DNA of 64,000 bases, from assembly GCF_036226465.1 (NCBI RefSeq), contig NZ_CP108476.1, forward strand, positions 2,418,001-2,482,000, in the 5' to 3' direction. Both the position numbers and the translations under genes were made by a program. The notes below the pieces were generated by a model. The model was not told where the DNA came from. It saw nothing but the letters and a program-made list of their open reading frames with translations, and did not search any database. Source of the DNA: Kitasatospora sp. NBC_01250. Lineage in GTDB: Bacteria; Actinomycetota; Actinomycetes; Streptomycetales; Streptomycetaceae. The number at the start of each line of letters is the position of its first letter. Within the stretch, counting starts at the first letter, position 1. Below are positions 24,085-32,587 of this stretch, one piece after another.

Positions 24085-24730
24085 CGCCGACCACCTCCCT
24101 GGGTGCGCTCGCCTCGGCGAGCAGTCCGACCTCCGGGTCCAGGAACGCGTAGCGTCCGGTGGCCTCGGCGAACAGCGGTGCCAGGGCGCGCAGTTCGATG
24201 AAGCCGGTCTGCGGCCGGCCGGCGTAGTAGCTGCCCCAGGCGTCGCGCTGACCGGGCTGCAGCCGCTCGGGGTCGGCCACGCCCAGCGGGGTGAAGGTGA
24301 TCCCGACCCGCTGCAGCGCGGTGCGCAGGTAGTCGGTGACGGTGCACAGGATGTACTCCATGCCGATCGACCAGGCGATGATGGGGGTGAGCCGGATCAT
24401 CTCCCGGCCGGCCCCGCCGTGCCCCGCCAGCGGGCCGATCTCGATCACCCGGGAGCGGTCCACCGGGACGCCCAGGCGCTCGGCGATCGCGGTCTCGACC
24501 GGGACGTCCAGATAGCGCTCCGAGAAGAACGGTGTCCCCGAGGCGTAACTGCACCCGGCGCAGCCGGCGATCCGGCGCACGCCGTCCGCGGCTTGGGTGG
24601 TGGCGACGATGAAGGCGTCGGGATCGGGGCTGACGATCGCCCCGTAGGTGTTGGCGTAGGTGGTGCGGACCAGCTCGCCGGCTTCCAGCCAGTGAGCGGA
24701 GTTCCGGGGCACCACGGTGATTTTCAGCAA
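24071..24730 (-). CDS. Thermostable hemolysin family protein (GNAT-like fold)
   Basis: About 219 residues from a TTG at 24730 (GGAGAG six nt upstream; the reading frame further upstream is the amidase in another frame). SYASGTPFFSERYLDVPVET, RSRVIEIGPLAGHGGAGREMI and a C-terminal GITFTPLG/ERLQPG region resemble the T_hemolysin family, first named in Vibrio parahaemolyticus but placed by fold with GNAT acyltransferases and acyl-homoserine-lactone-synthase-like enzymes. With an AMP-ligase encoded next, with a 14-nt overlap, an acyl or aroyl transferase role is more plausible than lysis. No signal peptide is seen, which also argues against a secreted toxin. Confidence 0.65.
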   Translation of the reverse strand: MLKITVVPRNSAHWLEAGELVRTTYANTYGAIVSPDPDAFIVATTQAADGVRRIAGCAGCSYASGTPFFSERYLDVPVETAIAERLGVPVDRSRVIEIGPLAGHGGAGREMIRLTPIIAWSIGMEYILCTVTDYLRTALQRVGITFTPLGVADPERLQPGQRDAWGSYYAGRPQTGFIELRALAPLFAEATGRYAFLDPEVGLLAEASAPREVVGGAGR

Positions 24731-24732
24731 GG

Positions 24733-26214
24733 CTAGCTCTCCGATCGCAGGTGGGCGAGCGCCGGCAGGCGGTCGGCCCAGGGCTGGGCGGTTTCGAGCT
24801 CGGCCGCCAGGGCGAACAGGGTGGCCTCGTCGCCGAAGCGGCCGGTGGCGTGCACCCCGATCGGCAGCCCGGCCTCGGTCCAGTGCAGTGGGACCGACAT
24901 GGCGGGCTGGCCGGTCAGGTTGGCCAGCGGGGTCTCGTGGCAGAACTCGATGGCCCGCATGAGCTGTTGATCGGGACTCCCGATCGCGAAGGTGCCGAGC
25001 TCCGGCGCCGGCCAGGCGGTCACCGGCGACAGCAGGACGTCGTAGGACTGGTAGAAGCCGGCGATCGAGCGGGCGGCGCGTTGCAGGGTGCCGACCGCCA
25101 GCAGGTACTGGGAGGCGCTGAGGGTGCGGCCCTGCTGGTAGAGCTGCCAGGTCAGCTCCTCGAACCGGTCCGCGCTCGGGATCCGGCCGCTGAGCTGGGC
25201 GTAGGAGGTGATCGCCGAGGAGACCCCGGCGGCCCACAGCACCAGGAACGGGTCGACCAGTTCGGCGAAGGCGACCTCCGGCGCGGCCTCGCCGACCTGG
25301 TGGCCCAGGTCCGCGCAGAGCTTGGCCGCGTCCAGCACGGCGGTGGCGCAGGCCGGGTCGAGCGGGCCGGTGCCGGGGCGGGTGGTGTAGGCGATCCGCA
25401 GCGGACGGTCCGGCCCCTGGCGGACCGCCTGGGCGAACCGTCCGGCGATCGGCGGCGCCCAGTACGGGTCACCGGGGGCGGGCCCGGCGATCGCGTCGAG
25501 CACCGCCGCGCTGTCCCGCACCGAGCGGCTGACCACGTGCTCGGCGGCCAGGCCGTTCATCAGGTCGCCGACGGCCGGCCCCAGCGGGGTGCGCGCCCGG
25601 GTGGGCTTGAGGCCGAAGACTCCGCAGTTGGACGCCGGGATCCGGATCGAGCCGCCCGCGTCGTTGGCGTGCGCGACGGGCACCAGGCCCGCCGCCACGG
25701 CCGCCGCCGCGCCGCCGCTGGAGCCGCCCGCGCTGCGGGTCGGGTCCCAGGGGTTGCGGGTCGGGCCCTGGGCGACCGGTTCGGTGGTGGGCAGCACCCC
25801 GAACTCGGCGGTCCTGCTCTTGCCGAGCACCCGCAGCCCGGCGGAGCGGAAGCGGTCGGTCAGCTCGCTGCCCTGGCGCGGCGTGAAGCCGGCCAGGAAC
25901 CGCGATCCCATGGTGGCCTCCAGGCCGGCCACGGTGGGCCCGAGGTCCTTGAGCAGGAACGGCACGCCGTGCAGCGGACCGGTGCGCTCCTTGGTGCCTT
26001 CCTTGGCGCGCTGCCCGGCGGCCCGTTCGGCTCGGGCCGCCTCGGCGAGCGCCTGGTCGAAGGCGGTCACCGCGAGCGCACCGAGCCGTCCGTCGTACCG
26101 CTCGATGCGTTCGACGGCGTACCGCAGCAACTCGCTCTCGGTCAGCTCGCCGCGGCGGACCAGGTCCGCCTGGGCGTGACCGTCCAGCTCGCGCAGACTC
26201 TCCGGGGAGGACAT
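24733..26214 (-). CDS. Amidase signature family enzyme, copy 1
   Basis: A 493-residue amidase. [10 protein letters not shown] (catalytic Lys), [20 protein letters not shown] (cis-Ser) and [13 protein letters not shown] (nucleophile Ser region) make the Ser-cisSer-Lys triad. These enzymes hydrolyse or transfer amides and aryl esters. It is the first gene of the second minus-strand unit and its stop lies 2 nt before the TTG of the T_hemolysin-like gene. The upstream region has a 6-bp inverted repeat and the divergent MarR gene. It could cleave or form an amide in the product, or act in self-protection; unknown. Confidence 0.9.
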   Translation of the reverse strand: MSSPESLRELDGHAQADLVRRGELTESELLRYAVERIERYDGRLGALAVTAFDQALAEAARAERAAGQRAKEGTKERTGPLHGVPFLLKDLGPTVAGLEATMGSRFLAGFTPRQGSELTDRFRSAGLRVLGKSRTAEFGVLPTTEPVAQGPTRNPWDPTRSAGGSSGGAAAAVAAGLVPVAHANDAGGSIRIPASNCGVFGLKPTRARTPLGPAVGDLMNGLAAEHVVSRSVRDSAAVLDAIAGPAPGDPYWAPPIAGRFAQAVRQGPDRPLRIAYTTRPGTGPLDPACATAVLDAAKLCADLGHQVGEAAPEVAFAELVDPFLVLWAAGVSSAITSYAQLSGRIPSADRFEELTWQLYQQGRTLSASQYLLAVGTLQRAARSIAGFYQSYDVLLSPVTAWPAPELGTFAIGSPDQQLMRAIEFCHETPLANLTGQPAMSVPLHWTEAGLPIGVHATGRFGDEATLFALAAELETAQPWADRLPALAHLRSES

Positions 26215-26239
26215 GCCGTCACCCTTCAGCTCGACTAAT

Positions 26240-26255
26240 AGCTTTCAATAAAGCT
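26240..26255. promoter_or_regulatory. Inverted repeat upstream of amidase, candidate MarR site
   Basis: AGCTTTCAATAAAGCT is a 6-bp inverted repeat with a 4-nt spacer, 26 nt upstream of the amidase start in AT-rich DNA. The adjoining TTTCGAAGAA recurs, inverted, inside the second palindrome at 26360-26379, suggesting one protein binds both. Confidence 0.5.
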
Positions 26256-26359
26256 TTCGAAGAAGATGCTAGCTCGCCGATCCCGGGGCGGCAACCGGCC
26301 GCCGACCGCCTGATACGGGTGGTGTTGTGGGGGTAGATGAGGGTTTGCACCCTCAGCAG

Positions 26360-26379
26360 AAAGGTTCTTCGAAACCTTT
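26360..26379. promoter_or_regulatory. 7-bp inverted repeat, candidate MarR operator
   Basis: AAAGGTTCTTCGAAACCTTT has perfect 7-bp arms around CTTCGA, 89 nt upstream of the MarR start. It shares the decamer TTTCGAAGAA (opposite strand) with the amidase-proximal site. Autoregulation and control of the divergent unit are the likely functions. Confidence 0.55.
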
Positions 26380-26467
26380 TTTGATGGGAAGATCGGGGGA
26401 ATACTCCCCGCAGCCGTCCGGCGACGGCATGATGAGGGGTGCGCCGCACCGCAGCAGAAGGAGAGAG

Positions 26468-26971
26468 ATGCCCGACACCGAACGAGCCGGCGGCCCCGCG
26501 GCCCTGGACCGGCTGGCCCGCCAGGCCGCCCGGCTGGCGCAGCTGGTGAACGCCGCCACCCAGGCGGCCGCCGTCGAGGCCGGCCTCACCCACGCCGACG
26601 CGGACGTGCTGCTGGCGCTCTACCGGGCACACGAACACCGGCTGCGGCCCACCACGCTGGCGGCCGGCTGCGGACTCTCCTCGGGCGGGACGAGCAACAT
26701 CATCAACCGCCTCGCGCAGGCGGGATACGTCAACCGCGAGGCCAACGCCGAGGACGGGCGCAGCTCCTGGGTGCAGCTGACCGAGGAGGGGCGCGGGCTG
26801 GCCGGGCTGGTCACCGACACGGCGGCGGCCGAGCACGCCCGGCTGCTGGAGCGGCTGCCCGAGGGCATCGCGGAGGCGCTGGCGGCGCTGCTGGACACGG
26901 CGGTCGGGCAGTTGGAGGCGGCGGGCGGGCAGCCCGCAGGGCGGGCGCTCAGCGGTAGCCGGGCACGCTGA
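26468..26971 (+). CDS. MarR family transcriptional regulator
   Basis: A 167-residue winged-helix protein. LTHADADVLLALYRA, LRPTTLAAGCGLSSGGTSNIINRLAQAGYVNREANAEDGRSSWVQLTEEGR is split here only by citation: the recognition helix falls near 72-90 and the wing DGRSSWVQLTEEG near 100. AAGGAGAGAG directly precedes the ATG, deciding the start over an upstream in-frame GTG at 26327. Divergent from the amidase operon with two related palindromes between, it probably senses a phenolic or pathway compound and represses that unit. Confidence 0.92.
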   Translation: MPDTERAGGPAALDRLARQAARLAQLVNAATQAAAVEAGLTHADADVLLALYRAHEHRLRPTTLAAGCGLSSGGTSNIINRLAQAGYVNREANAEDGRSSWVQLTEEGRGLAGLVTDTAAAEHARLLERLPEGIAEALAALLDTAVGQLEAAGGQPAGRALSGSRAR

Positions 26972-27005
26972 GCGGCCGCACGCCTCACCGCCGGCGCGGC
27001 GCCGC

Positions 27006-27635
27006 TCAGCCCAGCAGGACGGCCTCGGACGTGGCCACCGGGGCGGCCGGGGCGGTGAGTTGCGCGCGGGTGAGCAGCCGGTCGAGCTGCGCCAGGTCGG
27101 GCACCCCCTCGATCCGGCGGTCGCCGATCACCGTGGTCGGCGTCAACCGGACCGGGCCGTGGCCGCAGCCCGCGACCAGTGCCGCGCGGTGCCGGTCGGC
27201 GTAGTGCTCGGAGCGCACGGCCGCACGGAACTCCGGCCCGGCGAGCCCGGCGCGCTGCGCCGCCGCGGTCAGCACCTGCGGGTCGCCGAGGTCCAGCCCG
27301 GCCACGAAGCGGGCCGCGAACACCTCGTCGCCGTAGGCCTCCGCGCGCCCCTGGTCCAGGGCGAACTGGTAGCCGTGGAAGGCGAGTCGGTAGTCGCTGG
27401 CCGGCGCGGGCGGGCGCTCGGAGACGGTCACCCCGAGGCGCTCGGCCAGCGGTCGCACCCCGTGCCGCCACACCCGGGCCGACGGCACCGGGTCCCAGGA
27501 CTGGCCGCCCTGCTTCTCGTGCGGGTGCCAGCGCAACGTGGCGCCGTGCGAGGCGGCCACCGGGGTCAGCAACCGGCGGGTCAGCATACTCAGCGGGCAT
27601 CGGTAGTCGAACCAGGCTTCGATCGTGATGGCCAT
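27006..27635 (-). CDS. DsbA-family thioredoxin-fold oxidoreductase (FrnE-like)
   Basis: A 209-residue DsbA-like protein. EAWFDYRCPLSMLTRRLL near 6-23 puts the active-site motif at CPLS, so only one of the two usual cysteines is present. LTPTTVIGDRRIEGVPDLAQL near 163 is the conserved cis-Pro strand of the FrnE/2-hydroxychromene-2-carboxylate isomerase branch. A helical insertion (about 60-150) separates these parts. A single-Cys site suggests a glutathione-transferase-like or mycothiol-dependent isomerase rather than a dithiol oxidase. It faces the TetR gene across 427 nt. Confidence 0.85.
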   Translation of the reverse strand: MAITIEAWFDYRCPLSMLTRRLLTPVAASHGATLRWHPHEKQGGQSWDPVPSARVWRHGVRPLAERLGVTVSERPPAPASDYRLAFHGYQFALDQGRAEAYGDEVFAARFVAGLDLGDPQVLTAAAQRAGLAGPEFRAAVRSEHYADRHRAALVAGCGHGPVRLTPTTVIGDRRIEGVPDLAQLDRLLTRAQLTAPAAPVATSEAVLLG

Positions 27636-27747
27636 TCGAGGGCACGCCTTCCCAGCTCAAGAAGTCACGGTATGCGGGTGGTGGCCGCGGCCCGGCCGCT
27701 GTGCCCCGTGTCCGGCCGCCCGTTCGGCCACCACCGGCGAGACATGG

Positions 27748-27771
27748 AAACATACCTCTCCAGCGGCTTTC
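27748..27771. promoter_or_regulatory. Candidate gamma-butyrolactone-receptor operator (half-site)
   Basis: AAACATACC (27748-27756) fits the left half of ScbR/ArpA-type operators (AWACAWACY); the right half, around GGCTTTC, is degenerate. It lies in the 427-nt gap between the divergent DsbA-like and TetR genes, about 110 nt from the former start. Confidence 0.4.
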
Positions 27772-27930
27772 AAGGATCCTCCGGGGCTTTCCCCGCATCC
27801 TCGAAATCCTTCCGTGACAGGCGAGGTGAGAGGGCGTCAGGCACCGAAGATGTACAACTGCGGACCACCTGCTGACTGGTCGTCAGACTCGCTGTCGGCC
27901 ACCGATCGGGCCCGAGAGGGGGCGGTGGTA

Positions 27931-27957
27931 CCGTACGGACGCGTCGGTTTTGTTTTC
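27931..27957. promoter_or_regulatory. Second candidate receptor operator
   Basis: GGTTTTGTTTTC (27946-27957) read on the other strand is GAAAACAAAACC, one base off the AWACAWACY half-site; the partner half GTACGGACGCG is weak. It is 106 nt upstream of the TetR start. The remainder of 27636-28062 has no supported ORF. Confidence 0.35.
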
Positions 27958-28062
27958 AAGCGTCACCACTCGGACGAGGCCTGGCCCCCGCTGCTCCCCA
28001 CTTGAACGCCGCCGACCAGCACCGCCGACACCGCGCCGGCACAGCCCGGGAAAGGGGCGACT

Positions 28063-28716
28063 GTGGCCAAGCAGGACCGAGCGATCCGCACCCGCCGGAA
28101 GATCCTCGAAGCGGCCGCCACCGTCTTCGAGCAGCAGGGCTACCAGGCCGCCACCATCGCCGAGATCCTCAAGGTGGCCGACGTGACCAAGGGCGCCCTC
28201 TACTTCCACTTCCAGTCCAAGGAAGACCTCGCCCGGTGCGTGCTCGGTGAGCAGCACTCCGCCGCGCTCCACCCGCAGAGCGTCAAGCTGCAGGAACTGG
28301 TCGACTCCACCGTGGTGCTGGCCCACCGGCTGCGCACCGACCCACTGGTGCGGGCCGGCGTCCGGCTCACCCTCGACCGGCAGACCGACGGCCTGGACCA
28401 GCGCGGCCCGTTCGAGGAGTGGAGCCGGCGCAACCGGGAGATCCTCGAAGCCGCCGCCCGCCAGGGCGAGTTGCTGCCCCAGGTGGACCCGGCCGAGACC
28501 GCCGAGCTGCTGGTCGCCACCTTCGCGGGCATCCAGCTGATGTCCTTCGCGATGAGCCGCTACGAGGACCTGCCGCACCGCCTCTGCGTGCTGCTCCGGC
28601 ACCTGTTCCCCAGCATCACCGTCCCCGCCGTGCTGACCTCGATGGACTTCACCCCCGAGCGCGCCGCCCGGCTGCTCGCCGAACACGCCGCCGAACACGC
28701 CGCCGGAGCGCCTTGA
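28063..28716 (+). CDS. Gamma-butyrolactone receptor-type TetR regulator (ArpA/ScbR-like)
   Basis: A 217-residue TetR protein. MAKQDRAIRTRRKILEAAA, GYQAATIAEILKVADVTKGA and LYFHFQSKEDLARCVLGEQ match the ArpA/ScbR/BarA DNA-binding domain closely. In the ligand domain, GPFEEWSRRN keeps the Trp that in this family lines the butyrolactone pocket, and VATFAGIQLMS and LLRHLFPSITVP follow in family order. It may therefore be a true receptor rather than a pseudo-receptor. GAAAGGGG precedes the GTG start. No AfsA-type butyrolactone synthase gene is in the window. Confidence 0.85.
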   Translation: MAKQDRAIRTRRKILEAAATVFEQQGYQAATIAEILKVADVTKGALYFHFQSKEDLARCVLGEQHSAALHPQSVKLQELVDSTVVLAHRLRTDPLVRAGVRLTLDRQTDGLDQRGPFEEWSRRNREILEAAARQGELLPQVDPAETAELLVATFAGIQLMSFAMSRYEDLPHRLCVLLRHLFPSITVPAVLTSMDFTPERAARLLAEHAAEHAAGAP

Positions 28717-28743
28717 GCCCGGCGGCGCGGCCCCGCCAAAACA

Positions 28744-28781
28744 GCACGGCCGCCCGGGACCGAAGTCCCGGGCGGCCGTGC
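28744..28781. terminator. Strong bidirectional hairpin terminator
   Basis: A perfect 17-bp stem (28744-28760 with 28765-28781, starting GCACGGCCGCCC) closes on a CGAA tetraloop, between the convergent TetR and secreted-protein genes. Confidence 0.85.
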
Positions 28782-28810
28782 CGCGTCGGCTACCGCACCG
28801 ACTCAGCGGC

Positions 28811-31800
28811 TCACAGCGTCGCGTAGAGCGTGAAGGGCTGGCTCACGGTGCCCGCCGCGCTCTTGGCCGTGATGGTGAGGTGGAAGGCTCCGAGCGCCAG
28901 CTCGGAACCCGAGATGGTCGCCGTGCCGTTGGCCCCGGGGGTGAACCGCAGCCCGGCCGGCAGGGTGCCGCTCTCGCTCAGCACCGCGTTCGGGAAACCG
29001 GTCGTGGTGATGGTGCAGCTGAACGGGATCAGCAGGAAGGCGGTCGCGCTCGCCTTGCTGGTGATCGCCGGCGGCTGGTCGACCGTCACCGCCAGCGCCT
29101 GGGTCGCCGCGCCCACCGGGTTGGTGGCCGTGAGCGTCAGCGGGTAGACGCCGCCGCTGGTCGCCGCCGGGGTGCCCGTCAGGCTCCCGGTGCCGTTCCC
29201 GTTGTCCTTGAAGGACAGGCCGTTCGGCAGTGCCCCGGCCACCTTCAGGGCCGGGGCCGGGTAGCCGGTGGCGGTCACCGCGAAACTGACCGGCGCGCCG
29301 GTGGTGAGGGTGGTCGAGCTCGCGCTGGTCACCGAGGGACCGGTGGCCTGCGTGACGGTGACGGTGACCTGGGCGGAGCTGCTGCCCGAGGCGTTGGTCG
29401 CGGTGACGGTCACCGGGTAGCTGCCGGCGGTGCCCGAGGCGGCGGTGCCTACGATCGAGCCGGTGCCGTCGCCGTTGTCCTTGAAGCTCAGCCCGCTCGG
29501 CAGGGTGCCGCTCGCACTGAGCGCGGGGGCCGGGTAGCCGGAGGTGGTCACCGCGAAGGTGCCCGCGGTACCGGTGGTGAAGGCCGCGGTGCCCGCGCTG
29601 GTGACGGCCGGGCCCTGGGCAACGGTCAGCGACAGGTTCTGGGTGACCGAGCCCGCGCCGTTGGTCGCGGTGACGACCAGCGGGTAGCTGCCGCCGCTGC
29701 CGGCCGCCGGGGTGCCGGCCAGGGTCGCGGTGCCGTCGCCGTTGTCGGTGAAGGTGACACCGCCGGGCAGGGCGCCGCTCTCCTTGAGCGCGGGCAGCGG
29801 GGAGCCGGTGGCGGTGACGGTGGTGCTGAACGCGGCGCCGACGGTGGCGGCGGCGGTGGCCGCGCTGGTGATCAGCGGGGCGACGTTGATGGTCAGCGTG
29901 GTGGAGCCGCCGGCCGCGATCGGGGTCCAGGCGGAGAGCGTGCCGCCGTAGGACTGGCCGAAGGCCGCGCCGTTGACGGTGGTCCCGGCCGGGACGGTCA
30001 CCGGGACGTCGACCGAGCCGCTGCCGGAGTCGGCGATCACCACGTTGCCGTTCTGCACCGAGGCGGTGACGGTGCCGGCCTGCTCGGCCGCGGCCCAGGC
30101 GGCCGACTGGCCCAGTGTCTGCGCGGTGCTCGCGTCGGTCATCTGGGTCAGCGGCGCGGTGTACCAGCTGTTGTACTGCGCCAGCATGTCGTTGATCAGG
30201 CTCAGGATCGTGTAGCCGTAGTCGGAGGTGACCCCGTTGACGGTCTGGGTGGCCGGGCCGATCAGGTTGGTCTGGTGCGCGTAGTTCATCCGCGGGTCGT
30301 CGGCCAGCACGTGGCCGAGCAGGATCCGGGACTCACTGGCGAGCACCGAGCTCTCGCCGGCCGGGGTGGTGGTGCAGGTGGTCGACGGGGTGTCCTCGCA
30401 CTTGCCGGTCTCGGCCGGGTACAGCGAGTCGCCCATCGAGGAGCCGGTCGCCACGTAGGCGGTGTTGTACTCGCTCAGCTCGTCCGGCCAGTTGGACGCG
30501 TTGTAGTAGATGTTGCTCGGGTAACGCGGCGCGGAGGACGCGGTGTTGCTCGCCCCGGAGGCCGAGGTCCCCGAGATGGTGTAGCTCTGCGGCTGGCGCG
30601 AGGCGTCGCTGCCGAAGACCTTGATCCCCATGTCCGCCATGGACTGCGGCATGGTGGGGCTCTCCAGGCCGGAGTGCTCACCGGTGACCAGGCCGCTGGG
30701 GCTGAAGTTGGTCAGTCCGTTGTTGGCGGCGAAGGCGTCGTCCAGGCCGATCTCCTGCTCGATGCTGGAGTCCGGGTTGGCGCTGGTGGCCGGCAGCCAG
30801 GCAGCGGCCGAGGAGCAGCCGATGCCGGGGTCGGTGGCGGTGGGGAAGGTGCTGGTGCTGCCCGGGCCGCCGCCCGGAGCGGTGGCCCCGGTGTCGGTGA
30901 AGGAGTAGCTGCCGGTGGCGCCGGTCGGGTCCTCCTTGACCTGGCCGACCAGGCCGAAGCTGGTCGAGCCGGCCGGGGCGCGGTAGATGTCGTAGCCCCA
31001 GAAGCCGGTGCCGCCGAAGTACTCGGACTCCAGCTTGGCCAGCGAGGGGCCGCCGCCGTTCGGGGCGTCCGGCCAGCTCAGCGAGACCGAGCCGTTCGCG
31101 CCGACGGTGACCTGCTGCGGGGTGGAGGGCTCCGACTCACCGTAGGCGGTGGCCGCGGTGACCTCGTAGCTGTAGCCGCCCGCCGCCAGCGATCCGCCGG
31201 TGCCCGCGGTCGGCGCGTTCGCCGGCTGCGGCCCGCCGACCTGGCAGCCCAGGTACATGTGCGACCAGGTGTGCGTGATCCAGTTGAACGAGGCCTGCTG
31301 CTTGAGGAGTTCGTTGACGAAGGCCGCGTCGTTGGGGTAGCCGCTGTCCACCGTCTGCCCCGGGTCGGTGAAGGTGTTGCCGTTCACCGTGGTGCTGCCC
31401 GAGCAGTTGGCGCCGGACGTCGTGGTGCTGCTGGGCGCGGTGCAGGCGCCGATCGCGTTGAACGCGAACTCCAGCTTGATGCCGGTCTGCTGCTCCCAGT
31501 TGGCCACGTAGTCGACGTCCGCCGCGCTCATCTGTACGTCCGGCGGACCGTCGGCCGCGTTGCCGCCGACCCCCTGCGGGCAGAGCACGTCGTTCGGGTC
31601 GGTGGCACCCGGCGTGCACTGGTACTGCCGGCTCCACTCGTTGTCCGAGATGAACATGTCGTCGATGTCCTGACCGAAGTAGTTCCGGTACAGGCCGAGG
31701 TGGGTGTTCTGGGTGACCCAGTCGATCAGCCCGGGCGAGAGCAGCAGCCAGGGCAGCATGGTCGAGTTGTAGTCGAAGGTCAGCGACAGCTCGGACACGC

Positions 31801-32485
31801 CCGCCTGCGCGTCGGCGCTGGGGTGCTGGTAGACGGCGGCCAGCGTCTGGCCCGCCGGGTTCTCCAGCCACGGGGTCACCGGGGCGCCGGCCACCGGCGT
31901 GGCCGGGTAGCCGTAGGAGCCGGACTCGAAGGGCACCGGGCCCTTCAGCTCGGGGAGTTGGGCGAGCGCCGGGGCCGTCAGCTGTGCGGTCCCGGTCACC
32001 GTACCGGAACCGGCGGCGGTCAGGCCGAGCGAGGCCGAGGGGTACATGTAGCCGTCCAGCTGGCGCACGCCGAAGCTGGACTCGTAGCTGTCCAGGCCGC
32101 CCAGCTGGCCGGCGGCGAAGAAGGTGGGCGAGTCGGCGATCACCACGCCGTTGTAGTAGCCGTGGGTCCCGCTGGAGAGCGCGGGCAGCGTCACGGTCTC
32201 GCTGCCGATCGCCCCGGCGGCCGTCACCAGCGTGTACGGCACACCCTCGGTGTCGAGCGCCTTCTGCCAGGCGGTCGTGGTGGGGTCGTCCGATCCCCCA
32301 CCGACCAGCAGCACCTTCAGATCAAGCTGCGGCGGCGTGGCCGCGAGGGCCGGCACCACGGCCTGCGTGGTCGCTGCCAGGGTGAGCGCGGCCACCCCTG
32401 CAGCGAACCATCGCGCTCCTCGTTTCAGCAAAGTTCCCACCCCACGTGAGTACGGTCTTCCGCCGACCTGACGGTCGGCCACCAC
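28811..32485 (-). CDS. Large secreted protein: deacetylase-like core plus four Ig-like repeats
   Basis: A 1224-residue protein. An N-terminal signal (KRGARWFAAGVAALTLAA to ALAA) is followed by a ~600-residue core containing GQDIDDMFISDNEWS and ITHTWSHMYLGC, an Asp cluster and His-x3-His arrangement like the metal site of NodB or CE18 (Agd3-like) glycan deacetylases. A fibronectin-like insert lies near 420-530. The C-terminus has four ~88-residue putative-Ig (He_PIG) repeats, each with LP-GL-F-DNG-GT and a G-YP-TVTATN segment. The true start may be the first GTG or a GTG at 32440. An extracellular glycan-modifying role is inferred. Confidence 0.75.
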   Translation of the reverse strand: MVADRQVGGRPYSRGVGTLLKRGARWFAAGVAALTLAATTQAVVPALAATPPQLDLKVLLVGGGSDDPTTTAWQKALDTEGVPYTLVTAAGAIGSETVTLPALSSGTHGYYNGVVIADSPTFFAAGQLGGLDSYESSFGVRQLDGYMYPSASLGLTAAGSGTVTGTAQLTAPALAQLPELKGPVPFESGSYGYPATPVAGAPVTPWLENPAGQTLAAVYQHPSADAQAGVSELSLTFDYNSTMLPWLLLSPGLIDWVTQNTHLGLYRNYFGQDIDDMFISDNEWSRQYQCTPGATDPNDVLCPQGVGGNAADGPPDVQMSAADVDYVANWEQQTGIKLEFAFNAIGACTAPSSTTTSGANCSGSTTVNGNTFTDPGQTVDSGYPNDAAFVNELLKQQASFNWITHTWSHMYLGCQVGGPQPANAPTAGTGGSLAAGGYSYEVTAATAYGESEPSTPQQVTVGANGSVSLSWPDAPNGGGPSLAKLESEYFGGTGFWGYDIYRAPAGSTSFGLVGQVKEDPTGATGSYSFTDTGATAPGGGPGSTSTFPTATDPGIGCSSAAAWLPATSANPDSSIEQEIGLDDAFAANNGLTNFSPSGLVTGEHSGLESPTMPQSMADMGIKVFGSDASRQPQSYTISGTSASGASNTASSAPRYPSNIYYNASNWPDELSEYNTAYVATGSSMGDSLYPAETGKCEDTPSTTCTTTPAGESSVLASESRILLGHVLADDPRMNYAHQTNLIGPATQTVNGVTSDYGYTILSLINDMLAQYNSWYTAPLTQMTDASTAQTLGQSAAWAAAEQAGTVTASVQNGNVVIADSGSGSVDVPVTVPAGTTVNGAAFGQSYGGTLSAWTPIAAGGSTTLTINVAPLITSAATAAATVGAAFSTTVTATGSPLPALKESGALPGGVTFTDNGDGTATLAGTPAAGSGGSYPLVVTATNGAGSVTQNLSLTVAQGPAVTSAGTAAFTTGTAGTFAVTTSGYPAPALSASGTLPSGLSFKDNGDGTGSIVGTAASGTAGSYPVTVTATNASGSSSAQVTVTVTQATGPSVTSASSTTLTTGAPVSFAVTATGYPAPALKVAGALPNGLSFKDNGNGTGSLTGTPAATSGGVYPLTLTATNPVGAATQALAVTVDQPPAITSKASATAFLLIPFSCTITTTGFPNAVLSESGTLPAGLRFTPGANGTATISGSELALGAFHLTITAKSAAGTVSQPFTLYATL

Positions 32486-32535
32486 AGCATCGTGGGGCGA
32501 GACTTCGACGAGGGGAGATATGACAAATTTAAGGG

Positions 32536-32545
32536 TGAATATTCA
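32536..32545. promoter_or_regulatory. AT-rich divergent promoter region with TGAATATTCA palindrome
   Basis: TGAATATTCA is flanked by TTTAA on both sides within 32521-32555, the most AT-rich patch in the surrounding kilobases. It lies between the divergent secreted-protein gene and the gene at 32588 and is a likely promoter/operator for one or both. Confidence 0.45.
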
Positions 32546-32587
32546 TTTAAGCAGTGAACGTGGAGCCCACAGGGTGTAGGCAGGTCC

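Noticed and set aside
24071..24730. Secreted hemolysin toxin
   Set aside because: No signal peptide, and it is embedded in a biosynthetic operon with an overlapping ligase gene.
28778..32449. A 1223-codon open frame on the plus strand opposite the secreted-protein gene
   Set aside because: It is antisense to a protein with a signal peptide and clear Ig repeats, is made of Gly/Arg/Val-rich low-complexity sequence, and arises from the lack of stops in high-GC DNA.
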